A stretch of 64,000 nucleotides of DNA from Neisseria dentiae (GCF_014055005.1 NZ_CP059570.1:558001-622000), one strand, 5' to 3'. Shown: positions 1 through 9,210, counted from the stretch's first letter. The notes: generated by a model not told the origin, from the sequence alone. Program-made: numbers and translations.

Positions 1-425
1 CGCAGGGCATCATGCAGCGGGGCGATGGTTTCGACGGGCGAATCTACGGTTAACACGCCGTCAACGCCTGCTTCGGCGGCGGCGCGGGCGAATTCGGCAT
101 AGCCCATTTTATGCACGGGGTTGAGATAGCCCATCAATACTACGGGGGTGGTTTGGTCGGTTTGGCGGAATTCGCGCACCACGGCCAACACGTCTTTCAA
201 CGAAACGCCTTGCGCCAAGGCACGTTCGGCGGCGCGCTGGATGGTGGGACCGTCGGCCATCGGGTCGGAAAACGGCACGCCCAGTTCGATTAAATCGGCA
301 CCGTTGGCAGCCATGCTGTGCATGAGTGCGAGTGTGGTGCGGGTGTCGGGGTCGCCGACGGTGATATACGGAATCAGGGCTTTGTTACCGCCCAGCGCGT
401 TGAAGGTTTGCTGGATTCTGCTCAT
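1..425 (-). CDS. trpA: Tryptophan synthase alpha subunit, N-terminal part (runs off the left edge)
   Basis: TrpA cleaves indole-3-glycerol phosphate to indole and glyceraldehyde 3-phosphate and passes indole to TrpB in the last step of tryptophan synthesis. The first 141 codons are present and start MSRIQQTFNALGG. The catalytic glutamate lies in ELGVPFSDP (E47), and the following MADGP holds the second acidic residue (D58). The C-terminal half lies outside the window. A perfect hairpin separates it from trpD upstream, so it is probably not strictly co-transcribed with trpD and trpG. trpB and trpC are not in the window; scattered trp genes are usual in Neisseria. Confidence 0.93.
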   Translation of the reverse strand, partial: MSRIQQTFNALGGNKALIPYITVGDPDTRTTLALMHSMAANGADLIELGVPFSDPMADGPTIQRAAERALAQGVSLKDVLAVVREFRQTDQTTPVVLMGYLNPVHKMGYAEFARAAAEAGVDGVLTVDSPVETIAPLHDAL

Positions 426-665
426 GGTTCAAGGTGCGGCGGCCTGTGTTTCAGACGGCCTGAAGATATGGAATAAGAAAGCGGCAAGTATAACATTGCT
501 TTGATTTTGCCTGAACGATAATTTACACAATCCGCACGCGTGTTGAAAATGCCGCCGTTGCGGTGTTTTGTTATGGATATTGTTAATTTTTTCAGACGGT
601 TGCGGGCAAACGCGTTTGGCAGGAAACGATGGTGAAGTTTTTGCAAAATTTGTTTGGGCCGTCTG

Positions 666-709
666 AAAGCTGCCTGCCGTTATGTTTGTGCATAACGGCA
701 GGCAGCTTT
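666..709 (-). terminator. Intrinsic terminator after trpD
   Basis: A perfect 19-bp stem (arms 666-684 and 691-709, AAAGCTGCCTGCCGTTATG and its complement) has a 6-base loop. It lies just past the trpD stop and is followed by only three T on the minus strand. On the plus strand it is followed by a longer T-rich run, so it may work in both directions. Confidence 0.75.
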
Positions 710-744
710 TAATTTTGAGAGGCAAAGGCAGGGCGGGGCAGCGG

Positions 745-1776
745 TTAGGACGGGCAGTTTTGCGTATAGGCCGTAAATTCGGCCTGCTTGGCTTTGGCCT
801 TGCCCGAATCGATGGCTTCGGCGGCGGCCTGAACGCCGCTTGCCAGCGAAGGGACAACGTTGCCCGCATACAGGCAGGCGGCGGCGTTGAGCAGCACGAT
901 GTCGCGCGCGGCGCCGGGTTCGCCGGCCAAAATACGGTTCATCAGGGCGAGCGATTCGGCGCTGTTGCCTACGCGTATGCCGTCGAGGTTGGGGCGGGTG
1001 GTTAAGCCGAACTGCTCGGGGGAAATATCATATTCGCTGATGGTGCCGTTATGCAGCTCGGCCACGCGGGTGGGGCCGGTAACGGTGATTTCGTCGAGGC
1101 CGTCGCTGCCGTGCACCACTAAAACGTGCTGCGAGCCGAGCTGTTGCAGCACGCGCGAGAGTATGCCGCACAAGTCGATGTGGAACACGCCGAGCAGTTG
1201 GTTCGGTGCGCCTGCGGGGTTGGTGAGGGGGCCTAACACATTGAAAATGCTTCTGAAGCCCAGCGATCGGCGCACGGGGGCGACGTGGCGCATGGCGCTG
1301 TGGTGGTTGGGGGCGAACATAAAGCCGATGCCGATGCCGTCGATGCTGCGGCCGACTTGCTCGGGCGTCAGCTCGAGATTAACGCCCATTTGTTCGAGCA
1401 CGTCGGCGGCACCGCTCGACGACGACACCGAACGGCCGCCGTGTTTGGCCACTTTTGCGCCTGCGGCGGCGGCTACAAACATGGCGGTGGTGGAGATGTT
1501 GAACGTTTTGGCGCCGTCGCCGCCGGTGCCGACGATATCGACCAAGTGCGTTTTGTCGATAACGGGCACGGGGGTGGCGAACTCGCGCATCACGGCGGCG
1601 GCGGCGCTGATTTCGGATACGGTTTCCACTTTGATGCGCAGGCCGGTCAGAATGGCGGCCAGTTGTTCGGGCGGCACTTGGCCGCTCATGATTTGGCGCA
1701 TCAGGGCGGTCATTTCGTCGTAGAAAAGTTCGTTGTTGTCGATCAGGCGGGCGATGGCCTGTTGGGGGGTAATCAT
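745..1776 (-). CDS. trpD: Anthranilate phosphoribosyltransferase
   Basis: The 343-residue protein is the usual TrpD length. It transfers phosphoribose from PRPP to anthranilate, the second step of tryptophan synthesis. The glycine-rich PRPP loop GTGGD is at residues 83-87, KHGGRSVSSSSGAADVLE starts near 111, and the anthranilate-site region with RRSLGFRSIFNVLGPLTNP follows. It lies 46 bp downstream of trpG in the same direction, with a DUS hairpin in the gap, so trpG-trpD looks like an operon with partial termination between the genes. Confidence 0.97.
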   Translation of the reverse strand: MITPQQAIARLIDNNELFYDEMTALMRQIMSGQVPPEQLAAILTGLRIKVETVSEISAAAAVMREFATPVPVIDKTHLVDIVGTGGDGAKTFNISTTAMFVAAAAGAKVAKHGGRSVSSSSGAADVLEQMGVNLELTPEQVGRSIDGIGIGFMFAPNHHSAMRHVAPVRRSLGFRSIFNVLGPLTNPAGAPNQLLGVFHIDLCGILSRVLQQLGSQHVLVVHGSDGLDEITVTGPTRVAELHNGTISEYDISPEQFGLTTRPNLDGIRVGNSAESLALMNRILAGEPGAARDIVLLNAAACLYAGNVVPSLASGVQAAAEAIDSGKAKAKQAEFTAYTQNCPS

Positions 1777-1799
1777 CGGTTTTCCTTGAGGGCGGGGCG

Positions 1800-1838
1800 T
1801 TTCAGACGGCCTGTTTGAGTGTTTAGGCCGTCTGAAAG
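1800..1838 (-). terminator. DUS inverted pair at the trpG-trpD junction
   Basis: TTTCAGACGGCCT (1800-1812) and AGGCCGTCTGAAA (1826-1838) can form a 13-bp stem. The right arm encodes the last residues of TrpG (FQTA), so the hairpin overlaps the end of the gene. It may lower trpD expression relative to trpG. Confidence 0.55.
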
Positions 1839-2407
1839 CCTGCGAATTCTTTTAAGAAATTAGCCAACATTTCATGGCCGTGTTCGGTGAGCAGGGCTTC
1901 GGGGTGGAACTGTACGCCTTCGATGGGCAGCGTTTTGTGGCGCACGCCCATGATTTCGCCGTCGTCGGTCCAAGCCGTGATTTCGAGGCAGCTTGGCAGG
2001 GTGGGGCGGTCGATAACGAGGCTGTGGTAGCGGGTGCAGGTTACGGGGTTGGGCAGGTTGTGAAACATACCTTTGTTTAAGTGGTGCACGGGCGACACTT
2101 TGCCGTGCATCAGCGTTTTTGCGCGCACAACGTTGCCGCCGAAGGCTTCGCCTATGGTTTGGTGCCCCAAACAGATGCCCATAATCGGCAGTTTGCCGGC
2201 GAAATGCTGCATGGCGGCTATGGAAATGCCCGCTTCTTTGGGCGTGCAGGGGCCGGGGCCGATAACCAGGTATTGCGGCTTGAGCGCGGCGATTTCTTCG
2301 AGCGTGATGTCGTCGTTGCGGCGCACTTCCACTTCTTGGCCGAGTTCGGCGAAATACTGCACGATGTTGTAGGTGAAGCTGTCGTAGTTGTCGATCATTA
2401 GAAGCAT
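1823..2407 (-). CDS. trpG: Anthranilate synthase component II (glutamine amidotransferase)
   Basis: This 194-residue class I glutamine amidotransferase supplies ammonia to TrpE for anthranilate formation and may also serve as PabA in folate synthesis. The catalytic triad is visible: C79 in GICLGHQ, and H168 and E170 in VQFHPE. The N-terminal MLLMIDNYDSFTYN is typical. Its last four codons (FQTA) and stop fall in a reverse-oriented DUS. It lies between lgt upstream and trpD downstream. TrpE is not in this window. Confidence 0.95.
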   Translation of the reverse strand: MLLMIDNYDSFTYNIVQYFAELGQEVEVRRNDDITLEEIAALKPQYLVIGPGPCTPKEAGISIAAMQHFAGKLPIMGICLGHQTIGEAFGGNVVRAKTLMHGKVSPVHHLNKGMFHNLPNPVTCTRYHSLVIDRPTLPSCLEITAWTDDGEIMGVRHKTLPIEGVQFHPEALLTEHGHEMLANFLKEFAGFQTA

Positions 2408-2475
2408 GATGTTTCAGCCTGTTATTGTTTTCAAAGATGCCGTCTGAAACGGCGCGGCGTTTGATAAAGCGGCTT

Positions 2476-3333
2476 TCAGACGGCCTTCTCGTTGCGTTTG
2501 CCGAAATAGATAAAGCCGATGATGCCGAGAATAATCATCGGCAGGCTCAGCCATTGGCCCATCGACAGGCCCAGCGTGAGCAGGCCGAGATAGTCGTCGG
2601 GCTGGCGGGCGAATTCGGCGATAAAGCGGAACACGCCGTAGCCTGCCAAAAACACCATAGACACCTGCCCGACGGGGCGCGGTTTGCTGGAAAACAGCCA
2701 CACAATCACAAACAGGCAGATGCCTTCGAGCGCAAACTGGTAAAGCTGCGAAGGATGGCGCGGCAGCATGCCGTATTGCGCCAGCCAGGCCGCCCATTGC
2801 GGGTTGTGGGCTGCGGCGGCTGCGTCTTCATAAGCGGCCTGTGGGAAGCCCATCGCCCAAAAGGCGTTGATGTCGGTTACGCGGCCCCACAGTTCGCCGT
2901 TGATAAAGTTGCCGATGCGGCCGGAAGCCAAGCCCAAAGGCACCAGCGGGGCAACGAAATCGGCCACGCGCCAGAAGCCGGTTTTATATTTGCGGCCGAA
3001 CAGCCACATGGCAGCCAACACGCCCAAAAAACCGCCGTGGAACGACATGCCGCCTTCCCAAACTTTCAAAATATCGGCGGGGTTTTCCATATAGTAGGAA
3101 AACTTGTAAAACAAAACATAGCCCAAGCGGCCGCCCAAAATCACGCCGAGCACGCCCCAAGTGAGGAAGTTGTCGAGCATTTCTTTGGTAAACACTTGGC
3201 CGCCGCGGTCGATGCGGCGCCGGCCCAGCCAGATAAACAGAACGAAGCTGACGATGTAGCTGAGCGCATACCAGCGTATCGCCAACGGGCCGATGCTGAT
3301 TAATTCGGGGCTGAACTCTGGGTGTATCATCAT
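2476..3333 (-). CDS. lgt: Prolipoprotein diacylglyceryl transferase
   Basis: This integral inner-membrane enzyme transfers diacylglycerol from phosphatidylglycerol to the lipobox cysteine of prolipoproteins, the first step of lipoprotein maturation. It has about seven hydrophobic segments. The Lgt signature region with WEGGMSFHGGFLG and ASGRIGNFINGELWGRVTD is intact. I chose the start MMIHPEFSPEL (285 residues), which has AAGG about 9 bases upstream; a longer frame adds 13 residues without support. The stop codon is the TGA inside a DUS, giving a C-terminal AV. The window encodes several lipoproteins that would be its substrates. Confidence 0.96.
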   Translation of the reverse strand: MMIHPEFSPELISIGPLAIRWYALSYIVSFVLFIWLGRRRIDRGGQVFTKEMLDNFLTWGVLGVILGGRLGYVLFYKFSYYMENPADILKVWEGGMSFHGGFLGVLAAMWLFGRKYKTGFWRVADFVAPLVPLGLASGRIGNFINGELWGRVTDINAFWAMGFPQAAYEDAAAAAHNPQWAAWLAQYGMLPRHPSQLYQFALEGICLFVIVWLFSSKPRPVGQVSMVFLAGYGVFRFIAEFARQPDDYLGLLTLGLSMGQWLSLPMIILGIIGFIYFGKRNEKAV

Positions 3334-3406
3334 AACGGAATACCTTGTGCGGGTGCGTTTGCGGGCAGCCATTATAACAGAGGCCGTCTGAAACGCAGGA
3401 AGCGGT

Positions 3407-3529
3407 TTAAAACGTGCGGGCTTGTGCTTTGGCCGAACGGTATGTTTTCAAGCGGTTAACTTCGTCTAACCAATCTTGACGGATAGTGGCGCTTCGGGTT
3501 AAATGCCGCAGCAATACCCGCCGCAACAT
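3407..3529 (-). CDS. Small ORF or truncated gene remnant, 40 residues
   Basis: A 40-codon frame encodes a basic, helix-like peptide (MLRRVLLRHLTRSATIRQDW, ending in AKAQARTF). There is no clear ribosome binding site, and codon use is normal for this genome. The frame stays open upstream to near the miniature element at 3565. It could be the end of a gene cut by that insertion, or chance. The rest of 3373-3564 shows only a DUS at each end. Confidence 0.25.
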   Translation of the reverse strand: MLRRVLLRHLTRSATIRQDWLDEVNRLKTYRSAKAQARTF

Positions 3530-3564
3530 ATCGGGCAGGTATTAACCGCCGTTTCAGACGGCCT

Positions 3565-3707
3565 GAGACCTTTGCAAAACCCCCATCTGCGGCGCATTTC
3601 TGCGTTGTGCGCTGCTCGCTCGCTTGCCTAACTCCATGTTATGTCTGCGCTCGCTGCGCTGCTACGCCTTGAACTGCATCCACATCTGGGGGTTTTGCAA
3701 AGGTCTC
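3565..3707. repeat. Miniature inverted-repeat element with GAGACCTTTGCAAAA ends
   Basis: This 143-bp element has terminal repeats identical over 21 bases (GAGACCTTTGCAAAACCCCC at left, its complement at right). It has no coding capacity of its own. I recall these ends as typical of IS5-family (IS1106-like) insertion sequences of Neisseria, so this is probably a non-autonomous derivative. It sits directly after a DUS and 42 bp before putP, and adds a false N-terminal extension to the putP frame. Confidence 0.8.
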
Positions 3708-3749
3708 GGCCTTTTCAGAAAAATATATTTGAGAGTTAAAGAGGTTTTT

Positions 3750-5246
3750 ATGGGTGCATTCAATCCGATGTACGTTACTTTCGGCATCTATCTGGTTGCC
3801 GTGTTGCTGATTGGTTTGGCAGCGTACTTTTCTACCCGCAATTTCGACGACTATATCCTCGGCGGCCGCAGTTTGGGCAGCTTCGTTACCGCGATGTCGG
3901 CGGGCGCTTCCGATATGTCGGGCTGGCTGCTGATGGGCCTGCCCGGCGCGATTTACGCCTCCGGCCTGAGCGAAGCGTGGATTGCCATCGGCCTGACCGT
4001 GGGCGCGTATTTCAACTGGCTCTTGGTGGCGGGCCGCCTGCGCGTGCACACCGAATACAACAACAACGCGCTCACGCTGCCCGATTATTTCTTCCACCGC
4101 TTCGGTGCGGGCGGTCGGGCCATGAAAGTGATTTCCGCCTCCATCATTCTGTTTTTCTTCACGATTTACTGCGCTTCCGGCATTGTGGCGGGCGCACGCC
4201 TGTTTGAAAGCCTGTTCGACGTAACCTACACCCAGGCCATGTGGCTGGGCGCGGGCGCAACCATCGCCTATACCTTTATCGGCGGCTTTCTGGCCGTAAG
4301 CTGGACGGATACCGTGCAGGCTACGCTGATGATTTTTGCCCTGATCGTTACCCCTATTATGGTGTATCTGGCTTTGGGCGGCGCCGATGAAATGAACGCC
4401 GCCATCCAGAGCGTGGCCGCCGCCACCGGCAAAGAATACGGCAGCCTGCTGGCCGGCACCACCCTGATGGGCATTATTTCCACCGCCGCATGGGGCTTGG
4501 GCTATTTCGGCCAGCCGCACATTCTCGCGCGCTTTATGGCGGCCGAAAACGTGAAATCGCTGGTGTCCGCACGCCGCATCGGCATGACTTGGATGATTCT
4601 GTGCCTCGCGGGCGCGTGTGCCGTGGGTTATTTCGGCATCGCCTATTTCGGCGGCAACCCCGAGCAGGCGGGCGCGATGGCGGGCAACAACGAGCGCATC
4701 TTTATCGCGCTGACCACGCTTTTGTTTAACCCGTGGATTGCCGGCGTGATTCTTTCCGCCATTCTCGCCGCCGTGATGTCCACCCTGTCGTGCCAGTTGC
4801 TGGTGTGTTCGAGTGCCATCACCGAAGACTTCTACAAAGGCTTTCTGCGCCCCAATGCGCCGCAGCAGGAATTGGTGTGGATAGGCCGCATTATGGTGCT
4901 GGCCGTGGCCGTGATCGCCATCATCATCGCCGCCGACCCCGAAAGCAAAGTGTTGGGCTTGGTGTCTTACGCTTGGGCGGGTTTCGGCGCCGCATTCGGC
5001 CCGGTGGTGATTTTGTCGGTATTCTGGAAACGCATGACCGCCGCCGGCGCACTGGCCGGCATGATTGCCGGTGCCGTTACCGTGGTGGCGTGGAAGCCCT
5101 TAACCGGCAGCAGCCTCTATGAAATCGTGCCCGGCTTTATCGCCTGCTTTATCGCCATCGTGGCGGTGTCGCTGATGGGCAAGGTTTCCAAAGAAGTGGA
5201 AAACAAATTCGAAGAAGCCGACAAGGCTTATCAGGCCGCAAAATAA
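3750..5246 (+). CDS. putP: Sodium/proline symporter
   Basis: This 498-residue member of the sodium:solute symporter family imports proline with sodium across the inner membrane. About 13 hydrophobic segments are visible. The N-terminal region with DDYILGGRSLGSFVTAMSAG and SDMSGWLLMGLPG is characteristic of PutP, with the sodium-site serine and aspartate region (ASDMSGW) preserved. The start MGAFNPMYVTF was chosen because it follows AAAGAGG at good spacing and because the longer frame runs into the mobile element upstream. There is no putA nearby. A bidirectional hairpin follows. Confidence 0.93.
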   Translation: MGAFNPMYVTFGIYLVAVLLIGLAAYFSTRNFDDYILGGRSLGSFVTAMSAGASDMSGWLLMGLPGAIYASGLSEAWIAIGLTVGAYFNWLLVAGRLRVHTEYNNNALTLPDYFFHRFGAGGRAMKVISASIILFFFTIYCASGIVAGARLFESLFDVTYTQAMWLGAGATIAYTFIGGFLAVSWTDTVQATLMIFALIVTPIMVYLALGGADEMNAAIQSVAAATGKEYGSLLAGTTLMGIISTAAWGLGYFGQPHILARFMAAENVKSLVSARRIGMTWMILCLAGACAVGYFGIAYFGGNPEQAGAMAGNNERIFIALTTLLFNPWIAGVILSAILAAVMSTLSCQLLVCSSAITEDFYKGFLRPNAPQQELVWIGRIMVLAVAVIAIIIAADPESKVLGLVSYAWAGFGAAFGPVVILSVFWKRMTAAGALAGMIAGAVTVVAWKPLTGSSLYEIVPGFIACFIAIVAVSLMGKVSKEVENKFEEADKAYQAAK

Positions 5247-5324
5247 GCGGATTGGCAGGCTGTTTGAAGTTCAGACGGCCTGAGCGACTTGCAAAGGTCT
5301 CAAGCCGTCTGAAAAATAAAATAG

Positions 5325-5355
5325 AAAAAGCCCGGGTATAACAACCGGGCTTTTT
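5325..5355. terminator. Bidirectional intrinsic terminator between putP and the OmpA-domain gene
   Basis: AAAAAGCCCGG (5325-5335) pairs with CCGGGCTTTTT (5345-5355) around a 9-base loop. A tracts on one side and T tracts on the other make it usable for both converging genes. Confidence 0.85.
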
Positions 5356-5374
5356 CCATTAAGCAAACAACAGC

Positions 5375-6031
5375 TTATTCCAGAACCACTTCCACACGGC
5401 GGGCTTCGGCGTTGTTGCCGCTGCCTTCGGCATTTTCAGGTTTGCGCAGCTCGATTTGCGATTCGGGCACACCCAAACCCAACAGGGCATCGCGCACGGC
5501 AAAAGCGCGTTTTTTCGACAGCTCTTCGTTTTTCGTGCGGTTGCCGGTGGCATCGTGGAAGCCCGAAACCACGGCTTTTTTGCCTTCTTTCGCGCCGGCC
5601 AGCACGTCTTTCAGGGCTTCTTCGGCATTGGCGGCCAAATCGGCTTTGCCGGTGGCGAAGTAGAATTTCACCACACCGTTTTCAACCACTGCTTGCGCGC
5701 CGTCGCCGGCAGCGGCGGTTTGGGTGTCGGCCAGAATCTGTTCGGCGGCGGCACCGGAGGCGGAAGATTCGGCAGCGGATGCGGCGGCAGGTGCGGCAGC
5801 CGAAGCCTCTGAAGGTGCAGAGGCCTGTATTTCGGGTGCGGAAGCCACGGCAACGGTTTCTTCAACCACCACCGCCGAAGCCTCTTGGCCGTAGCCGGGC
5901 GAGCCTTCGATTTTGCCGTTTTCCCAACCCCAAACGGCATAAAAAAGAATCGACAATACCGACAGCGCCGCTGCGCCGCCGGCAATCCATAAACCGATGC
6001 GCTGTTCTTTGTGGTCGTTGTTGTCCGACAT
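5375..6031 (-). CDS. OmpA-family protein with inner-membrane anchor
   Basis: The 218-residue protein starts at MSDNNDHKEQ, preceded by AAAGGAAAAGGAA. It has one membrane segment near residues 12-34, then a long Ala/Ser/Glu-rich linker (about 45-100), and a C-terminal OmpA-like peptidoglycan-binding domain (about 115-218). The domain contains FHDATGNRTKNEELSKKRA, matching the loop that binds diaminopimelate. It has no beta-barrel, so it probably tethers the inner membrane to peptidoglycan rather than being a porin. Its exact role is unknown. It converges with putP. Confidence 0.8.
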   Translation of the reverse strand: MSDNNDHKEQRIGLWIAGGAAALSVLSILFYAVWGWENGKIEGSPGYGQEASAVVVEETVAVASAPEIQASAPSEASAAAPAAASAAESSASGAAAEQILADTQTAAAGDGAQAVVENGVVKFYFATGKADLAANAEEALKDVLAGAKEGKKAVVSGFHDATGNRTKNEELSKKRAFAVRDALLGLGVPESQIELRKPENAEGSGNNAEARRVEVVLE

Positions 6032-6109
6032 TTCCTTTTCCTTTGAATAGATTATGAATAGATGAAAAACCTGCCGCATTATACCCAAAAATCCGTGCAA
6101 AGAAAGTAT

Positions 6110-6148
6110 GAGGCCTTTGCAAACCCGCATCTGCGGCGTATTTTAGGG
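6110..6148. repeat. Solo left end of a GAGACC-type miniature element
   Basis: GAGGCCTTTGCAAACCCGCATCTGCGGCG resembles the first 30 bases of the element at 3565 with two changes. No matching right end is seen before glyQ, so it looks like a decayed or deleted copy. Confidence 0.5.
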
Positions 6149-6301
6149 TACTGCCCACCCGTTTGGCCTTCTATTGGATATGTCTGCGCCCGTGCCCGCC
6201 GCATCGGGCGGCAGGCCGGGCTGTGGCACAAACCTATCCAAAAAACCGCCGAAACAGTAAAATGCAGGCTTTTCTTGATTATCTGAACTCCGGCAACCAT
6301 C

Positions 6302-7207
6302 ATGCTCACCTTCCAACAAATCATTTTCAAACTGCAAACGTTCTGGGCCGACAAAGGCTGCACCATCATCCAACCTTTCGATATGGAAGTGGGCGCGGGC
6401 ACCAGCCACCCGGCCACCTGCCTGCGCGCACTCGGCCCCGAGCCGTGGTTCGCCGCTTATGTGCAGCCTTCCCGCCGCCCCAAAGACGGCCGCTACGGCG
6501 ACAACCCCAACCGCCTGCAACACTATTACCAATTTCAGGTGGCCTTGAAGCCCGCGCCGGCCGATATTCAGGATTTATATCTGGATTCGCTGCGCGAATT
6601 GGGCATCGACCCCAAAGTGCACGACATCCGCTTTGTGGAAGACGACTGGGAAAACCCCACCCTCGGCGCATGGGGCTTGGGCTGGGAAGTGTGGCTCAAC
6701 GGTATGGAAGTTACCCAGTTTACCTATTTCCAGCAGGTGGGCGGCATCGACTGCTCGCCCGTGCTCGGCGAAATCACCTACGGCATCGAGCGTTTGGCGA
6801 TGTATCTGCAAGGCGTGGAAAACGTGTATGACTTGGTGTGGAGCCGCACGCCCGACGGCCAAACCGTTACCTACGGCGACGTTTACCACCAAAACGAAGT
6901 GGAACAGTCAACCTACAATTTCGAATACAGCGATGCTGAATGGCTGCTGCGCCAGTTTAACGACTACGAAGCCCAAGCCAAACGTTTGCTTGAGGTGGAA
7001 GACGCAAGCCTGGCGCTGCCCGCTTACGAATTGGTGCTCAAGGCCGGCCACACCTTCAACCTGCTGGACGCCCGCGGCGCGATTTCCGTTACCGAACGCG
7101 CCGCCTATATCGGCCGCATCCGCGCCTTAAGCCGCATCGTGGCGCAGAAGTTTGTGGAAAGCCGCGAGAAGCTGGGTTTCCCGCTGCTGAAGCAGCAAGC
7201 CGCTTAA
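6302..7207 (+). CDS. glyQ: Glycyl-tRNA synthetase alpha subunit
   Basis: The 301-residue alpha chain of the bacterial alpha2-beta2 glycyl-tRNA synthetase carries the class II catalytic core that activates glycine. The start MLTFQQIIFKLQTFWADKGC and the block with DMEVGAGTSHPATCLRALGP are highly conserved. Unusually, the partner glyS lies 5.5 kb downstream (12754-14814), with msbA, a large glycosyltransferase and a RhuM-type gene between the two. A DUS hairpin follows glyQ, so the two subunits are probably transcribed separately. Confidence 0.97.
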   Translation: MLTFQQIIFKLQTFWADKGCTIIQPFDMEVGAGTSHPATCLRALGPEPWFAAYVQPSRRPKDGRYGDNPNRLQHYYQFQVALKPAPADIQDLYLDSLRELGIDPKVHDIRFVEDDWENPTLGAWGLGWEVWLNGMEVTQFTYFQQVGGIDCSPVLGEITYGIERLAMYLQGVENVYDLVWSRTPDGQTVTYGDVYHQNEVEQSTYNFEYSDAEWLLRQFNDYEAQAKRLLEVEDASLALPAYELVLKAGHTFNLLDARGAISVTERAAYIGRIRALSRIVAQKFVESREKLGFPLLKQQAA

Positions 7208-7214
7208 AACAAGG

Positions 7215-7249
7215 TTTCAGACGGCCAACCCTTTTGAGGCCGTCTGAAA
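7215..7249 (+). terminator. DUS-pair terminator after glyQ
   Basis: Inverted DUS arms 7215-7226 and 7238-7249 form a 12-bp stem just after the glyQ stop. Confidence 0.7.
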
Positions 7250-7283
7250 ACGCCTTGCAACATTCCCACACGGCTCGGACTTT

Positions 7284-9134
7284 ATGATAGAAAAACTCAC
7301 CTTCGGCCTCTTTACCAAAGAAGATTCGCATAACTTTATGCGGCTGATGAAATATGTGCGCCCGTATAAAGGCCGCATCATTTGGGCATTAATCGCCATC
7401 TTCGGCGTGGCCGCCACCGAAAGCTATCTGGCCGCCTTTATCGCGCCTTTGGTCAATCAGGGCTTCGCACCGCCCAGCGCGCCGCCGGAACTCAACACCG
7501 CCACCGGCATCATCGCCACCCTGCAAAACTGGAAAGCGCAGTTCACCTATATGATTTGGGGCACGCCCGAAAAAGTTTGGGTGGTGCCGGTGTTTTTCAT
7601 CATTTTGGTGATGATACGCGGCGTTTGCCGCTTCGCCAGCACTTATCTGATGACTTGGGTTTCGGTAATGGCCATCAGCCATGTGCGCCGCGATATGTTT
7701 GACAAAATGCTGTTGCTGTCGTCGAAATTCCATCAGGAAACACCGTCGGGCCATGTGTTGATGAATATGGTTCAGATGGCCGAACAATCCATCAGCAACG
7801 CCAGCAACGTGTTTATCACCCTTACGCGCGACACCTTGATCGTTATCGGCTTGGTGTGCGTGCTGCTGTATCTCAACTGGCAGCTCAGCCTGATTGTGGC
7901 GTTGATGTTCCCGCTGCTGTCGCTGCTGTCGCGCTATTACCGCAACCGCCTCAAAAACATCATCGCCAGCTCGCAGCAAAGTATCGGCACGCTCAACAAC
8001 GTAGTCAACGAAGTCCATCAGGGGCACCGTGTGGTAAAACTGTTCGGCGGCCAAAAGCAGGCGGCCGACCGCTTTGCCGAAGTGAACAACACCATCGTGC
8101 GCCTGGGCAAAAAAATCACCCAGGCCACCGCCGCCCGCTCGCCGTTCAGCGAATTAATCGCCTCTTTCGCTTTGGCGGTGGTGATTTTCATCGCCCTTTG
8201 GCAAAGCCAGCAAGGCTACACCACCATCGGCGAATTTATGGCCTTTATCGTGGCCATGCTGCAAATGCTCAGCCCGATTAAAAACCTCGCCAACATCAGC
8301 ATCCCCATGCAAACCATGTTTCTGGCTTCAGACGGCGTTTGCCAGTTTTTAGACACCGAGCCGGAAAAAGACACCGGCACCCAAACCCTGCAAAACGTTT
8401 CAGGCCGTCTGAAATTTGAAAATATTGATGTGCGCTACCGTGAAGACGGCAAAAAAGCCTTGGATAACTTCAATCTGGAAATCAGCCCCGGCGAGCGCGT
8501 GGCTTTGGTGGGCCGCTCCGGCAGCGGCAAAACCACCGTGGTAAACCTGTTGCCGCGTTTTGTCGAACCCAGCGCCGGCACGGTTTATCTCGACGGCACC
8601 AATATCGCCGACCTCACCCTGGCCAATCTGCGCGAACAGTTTGCGCTGGTGTCGCAAGACGTATTCCTGTTTGACGACACCCTGCTGGCCAACGTGCGTT
8701 ACAGCCGCCCCGAAGCGAGTGAAGAAGAAGTGCTGGCCGCGCTTAAAGCCGCCAACCTGCAAGACTTGGTAGGGAACTCACCGCACGGCTTGCACCAACC
8801 CATCGGCGCCAACGGCAACCAACTCTCGGGCGGCCAGCGCCAGCGCGTATCCATCGCCCGCGCCATCTTGAAAAACGCCCCGATACTGCTCTTGGACGAA
8901 GCCACCAGCGCGCTTGACAACGAATCCGAACGCCTCGTCCAGCAAGCCTTGGAAAACCTGATGCACGGCCGCACCAGCATCATCGTCGCCCACCGTTTGA
9001 GCACCATCGAGCAGGCTGACCGCATCATCGTGATGGACGACGGCCATATCATCGAGCAAGGCTCACATCAAGAGCTGATAAACAAAGGCGGCTACTATGC
9101 CGCATTGAGCAATATGCCGAAAGTGGGCGGGTAA
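7284..9134 (+). CDS. msbA: Lipid A export ABC transporter, ATP-binding and permease protein
   Basis: This 616-residue half-transporter has an N-terminal six-helix membrane domain (about 25-335) and a C-terminal ATPase domain. MsbA homodimers flip lipid A-core across the inner membrane. Walker A (GRSGSGKTT), the signature LSGGQRQR and Walker B (ILLLDEATSAL) are intact, followed by the H-loop IIVAHRLSTIEQAD. It is slightly longer than E. coli MsbA. Two DUS lie in frame within the gene, near 8325 and 8400. Its location beside a glycosyltransferase fits lipooligosaccharide assembly and export. Confidence 0.93.
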   Translation: MIEKLTFGLFTKEDSHNFMRLMKYVRPYKGRIIWALIAIFGVAATESYLAAFIAPLVNQGFAPPSAPPELNTATGIIATLQNWKAQFTYMIWGTPEKVWVVPVFFIILVMIRGVCRFASTYLMTWVSVMAISHVRRDMFDKMLLLSSKFHQETPSGHVLMNMVQMAEQSISNASNVFITLTRDTLIVIGLVCVLLYLNWQLSLIVALMFPLLSLLSRYYRNRLKNIIASSQQSIGTLNNVVNEVHQGHRVVKLFGGQKQAADRFAEVNNTIVRLGKKITQATAARSPFSELIASFALAVVIFIALWQSQQGYTTIGEFMAFIVAMLQMLSPIKNLANISIPMQTMFLASDGVCQFLDTEPEKDTGTQTLQNVSGRLKFENIDVRYREDGKKALDNFNLEISPGERVALVGRSGSGKTTVVNLLPRFVEPSAGTVYLDGTNIADLTLANLREQFALVSQDVFLFDDTLLANVRYSRPEASEEEVLAALKAANLQDLVGNSPHGLHQPIGANGNQLSGGQRQRVSIARAILKNAPILLLDEATSALDNESERLVQQALENLMHGRTSIIVAHRLSTIEQADRIIVMDDGHIIEQGSHQELINKGGYYAALSNMPKVGG

Positions 9135-9172
9135 GCCCTCTTGGTTTTAACCGCCATATTGTTTTTATGGGT

Positions 9173-9210
9173 TTCAGACGGCCTTAAGGTTGCCTGCCAG
9201 GCCGTCTGAA
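9173..9210 (+). terminator. DUS-pair terminator after msbA
   Basis: TTCAGACGGCCT (9173-9184) and AGGCCGTCTGAA (9199-9210) form a 12-bp stem between msbA and the glycosyltransferase gene. Confidence 0.6.

Noticed and set aside
745..1818. Long open frames on the plus strand opposite trpD (860-1723, 1285-1818)
   Set aside because: Shadows of trpD in GC-rich DNA; no domain, no ribosome binding site, and the minus-strand gene is certain.
3624..3749. N-terminal extension of putP
   Set aside because: The extra 42 codons lie mostly in a miniature element and its end repeat; ATG at 3750 has a proper ribosome binding site and matches the family.
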